Assembly (NCBI GenBank): GCA_012522875.1 | Contig: JAAYJP010000131.1 | Coordinates: forward strand, 1 to 8,254 | Origin: Clostridiales bacterium | GTDB lineage: Bacteria > Bacillota > Clostridia > Christensenellales > Aristaeellaceae | Direction of reading: 5' to 3' | DNA length: 8,254 bases | In this document: one piece after another, positions 1 through 5,045 of the stretch | Position numbering within the stretch: position 1 is the first letter of the stretch | How the letters are laid out: every line of letters begins with the position of its first letter | Made by a program: the position numbers and the translations under genes | The notes under the pieces: model-generated | What the model was told of the DNA's origin: nothing | Seen by the model: the letters and a program-made list of their open reading frames with translations, nothing else | The model's database searches: none

Positions 1-653
1 CCCTTGGCAGATAGGGTCGCCACCTGCCAGGGAATCATTTTACCACAATTCTTCAGCGCCTGGGTAACAGCCCGGACGAGCCCCCCGCAGCAGGGCACTT
101 CCATACGCACCACCTTCAGGGATTTGATGCTGTTATGCGTCAGGATGTCGGTGAGCTTTTTGACATAGTCGGCTTCATCAAGCTTTGGGCAGCCAATGAG
201 CGTCACATGGCCTGCCATAAACCGGCGGTGAAAATCCCCATGCGTGTAGGCCGCGCAGTCGGCAGCAATCAGAAGTTTCGCATCTTTCAGAAAGGGCGCG
301 TTGGCAGCCACCAGCTGAAGCTGCACGGGGAAGTTGGAAAGTTCACTGGGGACGGGACGCCGGGGCCCCTCATCGGCGGGATCTGCCTTCAGGCTTGCCG
401 GGATGCTCTTGAGGGTGTTGGCCATGTATTCCCTGACGGCGGCGCTGTCAAAGGGAGCCGCTTCCCGGGTTTCAAAGCTGATGGCATCCATGGGGCAGGC
501 GGGCAGGCAATTGCCCAGGCCGTCACAGTAGTCATCCCTCAACAGGCGCGCTTTGCCTTCTGCCATGCCGATGGCGCCTTCCTGGCAAGCGTTAACGCAC
601 AAGCCGCAGCCATTGCATTTTTCCTGGTCGATGGTGATGATTTCGCGCAGCAT
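1..653 (-). CDS. 4Fe-4S ferredoxin-like iron-sulfur protein, 3' end outside the window
   Basis: Likely cytosolic electron-transfer or redox protein; the exact reaction is unknown. About 217 N-terminal residues are visible. A ferredoxin motif C-x2-C-x2-C-x3-C spans C13, C16, C19 and C23. A second motif reads C43-x5-C49-x3-C53-P, so it lacks one Cys of a standard second cluster; it could hold a 3Fe cluster or recruit a ligand from elsewhere. A larger C-terminal domain follows with further Cys motifs: D-C133, G-C155-P-K-L-D and V-P-C188-C189-G-G. From memory this architecture matches a clostridial family annotated only as '4Fe-4S binding protein'. Two ATGs lie close together (659 and 653). The one at 653 is chosen because GGGAGG ends 7 nt before it, whereas it abuts the ATG at 659. 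The gene is divergent from the cytochrome b5-like lipoprotein. Family confidence is good; function is open. Confidence 0.88.
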   Translation of the reverse strand, partial: MLREIITIDQEKCNGCGLCVNACQEGAIGMAEGKARLLRDDYCDGLGNCLPACPMDAISFETREAAPFDSAAVREYMANTLKSIPASLKADPADEGPRRPVPSELSNFPVQLQLVAANAPFLKDAKLLIAADCAAYTHGDFHRRFMAGHVTLIGCPKLDEADYVKKLTDILTHNSIKSLKVVRMEVPCCGGLVRAVTQALKNCGKMIPWQVATLSAK

Positions 654-657
654 CTGC

Positions 658-689
658 ATTCCTCCCGTCATCCGGAGGGAATCTCCGGA
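658..689 (-). promoter_or_regulatory. Leader of the iron-sulfur gene with two mutually exclusive hairpins
   Basis: On the minus strand the leader can form a perfect 7-bp stem, TCCGGAG (689-683) with CTCCGGA (677-671), around a 5-nt loop. The same CCTCC (678-674) can instead pair with the Shine-Dalgarno GGAGG (665-661). That second stem extends by three A/T pairs (682-680 with 660-658) across a one-base bulge at 679. The first stem would free the ribosome site and the second would cover it. This was read by eye with no energy calculation, so regulation is inference. Confidence 0.4.
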
Positions 690-700
690 CAATACATCAT

Positions 701-729
701 ACTATAACACCCCAAAAGCACGGTTGCAA
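701..729 (-). promoter_or_regulatory. Probable sigma-A-type promoter of the iron-sulfur gene
   Basis: On the minus strand, -35 TTGCAA (729-724; 4 of 6 to consensus) and -10 TATAGT (706-701; 5 of 6) are separated by exactly 17 nt. This would start transcription near 694, giving a leader of about 40 nt that contains the alternative hairpins. The -35 hexamer is half of the 14-bp palindrome at 723-736. Confidence 0.55.
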
Positions 730-736
730 TTGCAAC
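723..736. promoter_or_regulatory. Perfect 14-bp palindrome, likely operator between divergent redox genes
   Basis: GTTGCAATTGCAAC is its own reverse complement, a strong candidate for a dimeric regulator. It covers the -35 hexamer of the minus-strand iron-sulfur gene, about 90 bp upstream of the lipoprotein start. I cannot assign the regulator; the motif is not one I recognise as FNR, Rex, Fur or CsoR. Repression of the iron-sulfur gene, or shared control of both directions, is inferred from position. Confidence 0.5.
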
Positions 737-795
737 ATGGACAGGTGCCAAGCCGGTTTAAGCCAGGCAAGATGGGGTAATTTAATCAGGAAGGC

Positions 796-811
796 AATGC
801 CCTCAGGCATT
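796..811 (+). promoter_or_regulatory. Small hairpin just upstream of the lipoprotein ribosome binding site
   Basis: AATGCC and GGCATT form a perfect 6-bp stem around a CTCA loop. It ends 3 nt before the AAAGGAG site (814-820) that serves the ATG at 827. It may influence translation or 5' stability. No convincing -35/-10 pair was found for this gene; the nearest AT-rich stretch is 778-786. Confidence 0.3.
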
Positions 812-826
812 CGAAAGGAGATTAGT

Positions 827-1507
827 ATGTTTAGAAGTAAAAAGCTGTATGCTTTGGCGCTCATATTGGCGGCCGGCGTATTTCTGGCCGGATGCACCCC
901 CGCGCAACCCGCGGCCACGGCAACTGCTGCCCCCACCGCCACAGAAGTCCCAGCTATAGAGGTGCCAGTAACGGAGGTTCCGGTAACAGTGGTTCCGGCA
1001 ACAGAGGTTCCGGCGACTGACGCACCCGCTGCCGCCGAGGAGGCAGGGGAGGAAGCGCTGCTTCTTACGCTGGAGGAGCTCAAGGCGTTTGACGGCAAGG
1101 AAGGCAGGCGCGCCTATGTGGCGGTGGATGGTTTCATCTACGACATGACAGACAGCAATTTCTGGGGCGACGGCGTCCATAATGGCCAGCAAGCCGGGAA
1201 TGACCTTACCCAACAGATTAATGAATCTCCCCATGGTGTGGGCAACCTCGCCCGGGTGCCTATGATTGGCCGGGTCAAGGTGGAGCTCAGCCTGGAAGAA
1301 CTCAAGGCGTTTGACGGCAAGGAAGGCAGGCGCGCTTATGTGGCGGTGGACGGTATCATTTTTGATGTGACCGACAGCCCGCTATGGGCCAGCGGCACCC
1401 ACAACGGAAACCAGGCTGGACAGGATTTGACCCAGGCCCTGGCGGGGGCGCCCCACGGGCCGGAGAAGCTGGAGAATGTGGTCGAAATCGGCGTACTGGT
1501 GGAGTAA
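827..1507 (+). CDS. Lipoprotein with two tandem cytochrome b5-like haem-binding domains
   Basis: Predicted to be anchored on the outer face of the membrane, probably as a haem-carrying electron-transfer protein (226 aa). The start is the ATG 6 nt after AAAGGAG. Basic residues K5-K6 and a hydrophobic stretch lead to lipobox L-A-G-C23, a signal peptidase II site. A Pro/Thr/Val-rich linker (about 24-76) contains five-residue repeats. Two copies of a cytochrome b5/MAPR-type domain follow (about 82-152 and 156-226). Each has AYVAVDG, (Y/F)D-x-T-D-S, W, H-N-G, AG-x-DLT and a later P-H-G. Candidate haem-region His residues are H118/H136 and H192/H210; the second copy has F179 where the first has Y105. 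The gene heads a likely two-gene operon with the membrane protein 59 bp downstream. Domain family is clear from the motifs; haem binding and electron transfer are inferred. Confidence 0.88.
   Translation: MFRSKKLYALALILAAGVFLAGCTPAQPAATATAAPTATEVPAIEVPVTEVPVTVVPATEVPATDAPAAAEEAGEEALLLTLEELKAFDGKEGRRAYVAVDGFIYDMTDSNFWGDGVHNGQQAGNDLTQQINESPHGVGNLARVPMIGRVKVELSLEELKAFDGKEGRRAYVAVDGIIFDVTDSPLWASGTHNGNQAGQDLTQALAGAPHGPEKLENVVEIGVLVE
944..1033 (+). repeat. 15-bp tandem repeats coding a five-residue (E/V)VP-x-(T/I) linker
   Basis: Six successive 5-codon units encode EVPAI, EVPVT, EVPVT, VVPAT, EVPAT and a degenerate DAPAA (residues 40-69). DNA similarity between units, around a 'GAGGTTCCGG' core, suggests slippage or unit duplication. 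The product is an extended wall- or membrane-proximal spacer between the lipid anchor and the first haem domain. Copy number may vary between strains. Confidence 0.75.
1079..1132 (+). repeat. Direct repeat copy 1 within the cytochrome b5-like gene
   Basis: These 54 bp match 1301-1354 with only two differences, both C/T. The first 35 bp are identical. The repeat encodes the start of haem domain 1 (about L85-G102). Offset to the partner is 222 bp, exactly 74 codons. Confidence 0.9.
1301..1354 (+). repeat. Direct repeat copy 2 within the cytochrome b5-like gene
   Basis: Partner of 1079-1132, encoding the start of haem domain 2 (about L159-G176). DNA downstream of it differs much more from copy 1, so near-identity is confined to this block. 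Confidence 0.9.
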
Positions 1508-1531
1508 CAGAATAGAACGGAATAATACGCG

Positions 1532-1557
1532 CTGCCGGCCTGAGGCCGGCAGATTTT
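1532..1557 (+). terminator. GC-rich hairpin between the lipoprotein and membrane-protein genes, possible partial terminator
   Basis: CTGCCGGCC (1532-1540) and GGCCGGCAG (1544-1552) form a perfect 9-bp stem around TGA, followed by ATTTT and then GG. The U-tract is short, so it may be an inefficient terminator, attenuator or mRNA-stabilising element. The ribosome site of the next gene (GGAGGG, 1558-1563) follows directly, so readthrough is probably needed to express that gene. Confidence 0.55.
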
Positions 1558-1566
1558 GGAGGGACG

Positions 1567-1971
1567 ATGGATTTTAGAGTGTTGGGATGGATCAGCGTTG
1601 CCCTGGCCGTGATCGCAAGTTCCCCTTATTGGCTTAAAGCGCTCAACAAATGGACGTTCAAGACCAAGGACAAGCGCTTCCTGAACCTCATCAAACGCCT
1701 GCGGCCCATTCACAAGGCGGCCGGTATCCTTCTGGCCGCCATAGCCCTGGTACACGGCTGGATGGCTCTTGGCGGCCGGATCGGCTTGCACACTGGGTTT
1801 TTGGCATACCTGGGCTTCCTGCTGACAATAATTCTTGGCATATCGTTCTATTACGCAAAGGACCGCCGCGCCTTCAAGGGCCACAAGGTGATGGCGCTTA
1901 TCGGCTTTCTGCTGATTATGCTGCACCTGATCAGGCCCTGGGCGCTGGGAGAATGGTTCGGGGTATGGTGA
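1567..1971 (+). CDS. Four-helix membrane protein with two H-x13-H pairs, putative di-haem cytochrome b
   Basis: Putative transmembrane electron conduit of 134 aa. Hydrophobic helices lie at about 6-23, 48-68, 76-96 and 107-123. Helix 2 carries H49 and H63, and helix 4 carries H106 and H120, each pair separated by 13 residues. That spacing is known from bis-haem-b bundles of the cytochrome b and ferric reductase/NOX type. By the positive-inside rule, loop 24-46 (rich in K and R) and loop 97-107 (AKDRRAFKGHK) are cytoplasmic. H49/H106 would then bind an inner haem and H63/H120 an outer one. H75 sits in the outer loop. There is no flavin or NAD(P)H domain, unlike full-length ferric reductases. 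The start is the ATG 4 nt after GGAGG. It lies downstream of the cytochrome b5-like lipoprotein, its likely partner. Haem binding is inferred; no named family is assigned. Confidence 0.8.
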   Translation: MDFRVLGWISVALAVIASSPYWLKALNKWTFKTKDKRFLNLIKRLRPIHKAAGILLAAIALVHGWMALGGRIGLHTGFLAYLGFLLTIILGISFYYAKDRRAFKGHKVMALIGFLLIMLHLIRPWALGEWFGVW

Positions 1972-1981
1972 AGCGCCGCAG

Positions 1982-2434
1982 TCAGCGTTTGTTTGCCCTG
2001 CGCCAATGCTCCACATGCCGCAGGAGAACCGGCTGAATGTCCGGGAACGAAAGGTTCCCGGGCATTTTGCCGCTGAGGACCAGATGGTCAATTTCTGAAT
2101 GGGTGGGACCCAGGTTATAAAGTTCAGCATAATACAAGCGGCCGTAACGCTCCGGTGAGAAGGCGCCGTCCGGCTCAGGAAGGCTGATGGCGTAATAGCT
2201 GACCGGCCAGATGCGGTAGTCCCTGGCGCCGGTCTCCTCCTCCAGTTCCCGCCGGGCTGCGGCATCAGGCGTTTCCCCAGGCTCCACATGGCCCGCAGGG
2301 AACTCCAGGCCGCCCCGCTTTTTATTCATGACCCACACCCACTGGCCCTGATAGGTGCTGGGGATGAGGGCGTAGACAACCAGGCTTTCATCCGCTTGTC
2401 TGTAGAAACGGATTCGCGGTTTTTCTTCAGCCAT
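1982..2434 (-). CDS. Nudix hydrolase (MutT/YtkD-like)
   Basis: Cytosolic Mg-dependent hydrolase of nucleoside diphosphates linked to another group; a damaged nucleotide such as 8-oxo-dGTP is a plausible substrate (150 aa). The Nudix box G-x5-E-x7-REL-x-EE-x-G runs from G48 to A70 and is complete: GHVEPGE, then seven residues, then RELEEETGA. The preceding WVWVMNKKRGGLEFPAG strand region also fits a MutT fold and resembles Bacillus YtkD. An upstream in-frame ATG at 2494 would overlap the copA end. The ATG at 2434 is preferred because TGGAGG (2448-2443) stands 8 nt before it. The start lies 22 bp after the copA stop on the same strand, so co-transcription is likely. It ends 10 bp from the convergent membrane-protein gene. 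Substrate is not certain. Confidence 0.85.
   Translation of the reverse strand: MAEEKPRIRFYRQADESLVVYALIPSTYQGQWVWVMNKKRGGLEFPAGHVEPGETPDAAARRELEEETGARDYRIWPVSYYAISLPEPDGAFSPERYGRLYYAELYNLGPTHSEIDHLVLSGKMPGNLSFPDIQPVLLRHVEHWRRANKR
2038..2068 (+). terminator. Rho-independent terminator for the plus-strand redox operon, inside the Nudix coding region
   Basis: CCGGGAAC (2041-2048) pairs perfectly with GTTCCCGG (2054-2061) around GAAAG. The stem extends outward by T·G, G-C and T-A to 2038/2064, and TTTT follows on the plus strand. It lies 67 bp past the stop of the membrane-protein gene, within the last codons of the convergent Nudix gene. As read on the minus strand the stem is followed by no T-run, so it should act mainly on plus-strand transcripts. 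Confidence 0.6.
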
Positions 2435-2456
2435 TCTCAGCACCTCCAAAGGTTTT

Positions 2457-4913
2457 TCAGGGTTTGAACCGCCTGAGCCTGAGCGCGTTGGCAAGTACCG
2501 ACACGGAACTGAAACTCATGGCCGCGGCCGCGATCATGGGATTGAGCAAAGGGCCTCCGAACAAGTAAAGAACGCCCGCCGCGACGGGGATGCCCAAAAC
2601 ATTATAGCCAAAGGCCCAGAACAGGTTTTGCTTGATGTTCTTCAGCGTCTGGCGGCTTAATTTGATGGCGGTGGCCACATCGATGGGGCTTGAACGCATC
2701 AGAACAATGTCTGCCGACTCAATGGCCACATCAGTGCCGGAACCTATGGCAATGCCGATGTCCGCCTGGGCAAGGGCGGGGGCGTCGTTGATGCCATCGC
2801 CCACCATGGCCACCGCCAGGCCTTCGGACTGGAGTGCCTTGATGGCGTCAGCCTTCTCCCCAGGCTTTACGTCCGCCAGTACCCGGGTGATCCCGGCTTC
2901 CCTGGCGATTGCCTGGGCGGTGCGGGCATTATCGCCGGTAATCATCATCACCTCAAGCCCAAGCTCCTTCAGCTTCCTGACGGCTTCAATGCTGGTGCCT
3001 TTCAATTTATCGGCCACTGCAATCAGCCCAGCGGGCTGCCCGTTGGCCGCTATGTACATGGGTGTCTTGCCGGCCCCGGCCAAAGCCTGAGCCCTGGGGG
3101 CAAGCGTTTCCAATGCCACCCCGGCACCCTTGAGCAGTGCTTCATTACCGATCAGAATTTCCTGGCCCGCCACCCGGCCCTTAACGCCGAAACCAGCCAG
3201 GGCTTCAAATCCCGAGGCTTCCTGAAGCGACAGGTCCCGCGCCCGGGCTTCCAGCAGAATGGCCTGCCCCAGGGGATGCTCACTGCCATTTTCCAGCGAT
3301 GCGGCAAGGCTCAGCAACGCGTTTTCATCCATGCCGTTTACCGGCAGGATATCCCTGACCTGTGGTTCACCCTGGGTGAGGGTGCCGGTTTTATCAAAAA
3401 CCACCGTGTCCACCGCTTGCGCGGTCTCCAGTGCCTGGCCGCTTTTAATGAGGATGCCGTGTTCGGCCCCCTTGCCCGAGCCCACCATGATGGCTGTGGG
3501 GGTCGCAAGCCCCAGGGCACAGGGGCAGGCGATCACCAGCACGGGAATAAACACCCGAAGGGCGAAATTGATGTCTCCGGTGGCAATCAGCCAGGCAAGC
3601 CCCGCAATGAGGGCGATTAAAAACACCACAGGGACGAAGACGCCGGACACCTTGTCCGCCAACCTGGCGATGGGGGCCTTTGAGCCCTGGGCCTCCTCCA
3701 CCAGGCGGATGATTTGTGACAGCGCCGTGTCATCCCCGACCTTTTCTGCACGGAAGCGCAAGGAACCGGTGGTATTAAGCGTGGCGGCGAACACTTCGTC
3801 GCCCGATTCCTTCATCACCGGCATGCTCTCCCCTGTCAGGGTGGATTCGTCAATGCCGGAAGTGCCGCTTATGATGACACCGTCCACAGGTACCCGGGCG
3901 CCGGGGCGCAGCAGGAGGATATCGCCCGGCTCCACCTCTTCAATGGGAATCTCACGTTCTTCGCCGCCGCTGACAAGAATCGCCGTTTTGGGGGCGAGGG
4001 AGAGCAGAGCCTTCACCGCTTCGCCGGTGCGCCCCTTGGACACAGCCTCCAGGGTTTTCCCCAAAAGGATGAGCGTGAGGATGACGCCGGCGGACTCATA
4101 ATAGAGCCCATGCACCGCATCATGGTTGCCCATCATGATCAACGCCGTTTCCCAGAGGCTGTAGATGATGGCGGCAGCCGTTCCCATGGCCACCAATGTG
4201 TCCATGTTGGGAGCGCGCCTAAGCGCTGCTTTTGTTCCGGAAATATAAAAACGGTGTCCCGCCCACAGGACAGGCAGGAGAAGGGCAAGCTGGGCAAGGG
4301 CGAAGCGCAGGGGATAGGTATGCATATCAAGGAAATCCGGTATGGGCAGGCTGCCCGGTATCATGGGCGCCATAGCCAGGTACAGAAGCGGCAGGCAGAA
4401 CACCGCGGCGAGGATGACCCGCCGCCACATCTTTCTTATGTTTGCTTCCCGGCGTGCCCGGTCTTCCTCCGCCTGGGAGGGCCTGGCGGCCAAAAGGGGC
4501 TTGAAGCCCGCCTTTTGGATGGCCTCACGGATTTTCCGTTGGCCTGTTTCATCCGGGCGGTAGCGTACGATTGCTTTCTCCGTGGCCAGGTTTACGCTGG
4601 CCTCTACCACACCGGGCAATTGATTCAGTTCCTTCTCCACCGCCTGGGTACAGGAAGCGCAGTGCATCCCCTCGATGGGAATAAGGACACGGGCTTCCAG
4701 CGGCGGGGACACAAGCATGTAACCCAGACGGTTGATTTCCGCTTTAAGCGCATCAAGGCCGAATTGTTCCGGGTCATAACGGACCTGTAGTTTTTCCGTA
4801 GCCAGGTTGACACTGGCCTCCTTAACCCCGGGCAGTGCGCCGGCATGTTTTTCCACGCTGGCTGCGCAGGACGCGCAGTGCATGCCCCTTATGTCAAATT
4901 GCTTTGTTTCCAT
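2457..4913 (-). CDS. copA: Copper-exporting P1B-type ATPase
   Basis: Inner-membrane pump that uses ATP to expel Cu(I) (818 aa, a normal length for two-HMA CopA). Two N-terminal heavy-metal domains carry GMHCASC at C13/C16 and C85/C88. Eight membrane segments fit the layout. Actuator motif TGES is at 360-363; the metal-site CPC is C463-P464-C465, followed by ALGLATPTA; the phosphorylated Asp is D507 in DKTGT; the nucleotide-binding HP is H546-P547; GDGINDAP starts at 705. The last helices contain FGYN and MSFSS, the Cu(I)-specific signature. All catalytic residues are present. The ATG at 4913 is chosen over an in-frame GTG at 4922 because GAGG (4926-4923) precedes the ATG by 8 nt and abuts the GTG. 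It is followed by the Nudix gene and divergent from the HxlR regulator. No copper chaperone or CsoR gene is in the window. Confidence 0.97.
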   Translation of the reverse strand: METKQFDIRGMHCASCAASVEKHAGALPGVKEASVNLATEKLQVRYDPEQFGLDALKAEINRLGYMLVSPPLEARVLIPIEGMHCASCTQAVEKELNQLPGVVEASVNLATEKAIVRYRPDETGQRKIREAIQKAGFKPLLAARPSQAEEDRARREANIRKMWRRVILAAVFCLPLLYLAMAPMIPGSLPIPDFLDMHTYPLRFALAQLALLLPVLWAGHRFYISGTKAALRRAPNMDTLVAMGTAAAIIYSLWETALIMMGNHDAVHGLYYESAGVILTLILLGKTLEAVSKGRTGEAVKALLSLAPKTAILVSGGEEREIPIEEVEPGDILLLRPGARVPVDGVIISGTSGIDESTLTGESMPVMKESGDEVFAATLNTTGSLRFRAEKVGDDTALSQIIRLVEEAQGSKAPIARLADKVSGVFVPVVFLIALIAGLAWLIATGDINFALRVFIPVLVIACPCALGLATPTAIMVGSGKGAEHGILIKSGQALETAQAVDTVVFDKTGTLTQGEPQVRDILPVNGMDENALLSLAASLENGSEHPLGQAILLEARARDLSLQEASGFEALAGFGVKGRVAGQEILIGNEALLKGAGVALETLAPRAQALAGAGKTPMYIAANGQPAGLIAVADKLKGTSIEAVRKLKELGLEVMMITGDNARTAQAIAREAGITRVLADVKPGEKADAIKALQSEGLAVAMVGDGINDAPALAQADIGIAIGSGTDVAIESADIVLMRSSPIDVATAIKLSRQTLKNIKQNLFWAFGYNVLGIPVAAGVLYLFGGPLLNPMIAAAAMSFSSVSVLANALRLRRFKP

Positions 4914-4929
4914 TGCGATCACCTCGTTC

Positions 4930-4952
4930 CTGTCAGGCTGGCCTGTTGACAG
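4930..4952 (-). promoter_or_regulatory. Inverted repeat in the copA leader
   Basis: On the minus strand CTGTCA (4952-4947) can pair with TGACAG (4935-4930), a 6-bp stem with an 11-nt loop. It lies 4 nt upstream of the GAGG ribosome site. A competing GGCTG/CAGCC pairing exists in the same stretch. Either could tune copA translation; evidence is structural only. Confidence 0.25.
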
Positions 4953-4969
4953 CCCTGCCCATCACCACT

Positions 4970-4999
4970 ATACTACCCGCATAAAGGAGAAAATTACAA
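4970..4999 (-). promoter_or_regulatory. Tentative copA promoter
   Basis: On the minus strand TTGTAA (4999-4994) is followed after 18 nt by TAGTAT (4975-4970), or after 21 nt by the better -10 TATAGT (4972-4967). The preferred -10 would imply an unusually long spacer, as in promoters remodelled by an activator, but no dyad is seen in the spacer. The -35 overlaps the left edge of the dyad at 4998-5024, so the HxlR protein could also affect copA. Confidence 0.35.
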
Positions 5000-5023
5000 G
5001 TATGCACTATTTAGTCATATACT
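4994..5023 (+). promoter_or_regulatory. Likely promoter of the HxlR regulator
   Basis: -10 TATACT (5018-5023; 5 of 6 to consensus) with a poor -35 TTACAA (4994-4999) at 18-nt spacing. Transcription would start near 5030, leaving a very short leader with AAAGGA at 5029-5034 partly at its 5' end. A promoter with a weak -35 and an operator in its spacer suits autorepression. Confidence 0.45.
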
Positions 5024-5024
5024 T
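4998..5024. promoter_or_regulatory. Operator-like dyad between copA and the HxlR gene
   Basis: Nested symmetry: outer arms AAGTAT (4998-5003) and ATACTT (5019-5024), inner arms ACTA (5006-5009) and TAGT (5012-5015), with centres within half a base of each other. It sits between and over the -35 and -10 of the HxlR gene and touches the putative copA -35. The core ACTA-TT-TAGT resembles the TACTA-type boxes known for Bacillus YodB, an HxlR family member. Binding by the adjacent HxlR protein is inferred. Confidence 0.5.
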
Positions 5025-5045
5025 ACCGAAAGGATAGTGAAACCC

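Noticed and set aside
8..40. CTTGGCAG/CTGCCAGG inverted repeat near the left edge
   Set aside because: It is imperfect, lies within the coding region and has no T-run, so chance is the simplest explanation.
135..707. 190-codon plus-strand open frame opposite the iron-sulfur gene
   Set aside because: It is antisense to a gene with clear ferredoxin Cys motifs and has no recognisable domain or ribosome site; long antisense frames are expected at this GC content.
737..826. Upstream in-frame extension of the lipoprotein start
   Set aside because: The 30 extra residues would bury the signal peptide and lipobox; AAAGGAG fits the ATG at 827.
944..1354. Repeats considered as a CRISPR array
   Set aside because: They are in-frame coding repeats with no unique spacers, and only two copies of the longer one exist.
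1336..2289. 317-codon minus-strand open frame across the lipoprotein, membrane-protein and Nudix region
   Set aside because: It runs antisense to two supported genes and out of frame with the Nudix gene; its composition looks like a shadow frame.
3259..4101. 280-codon plus-strand open frame inside copA
   Set aside because: It lies fully opposite intact, highly conserved ATPase motifs and has a Ser/Pro/Met-rich shadow composition.
4967..5000. CueR/MerR, CsoR or CopY site for copA
   Set aside because: The long -35/-10 spacing hints at MerR-type control, but the spacer has no dyad, and no CsoR GGGTA-type or TACA-NN-TGTA CopY box is present.
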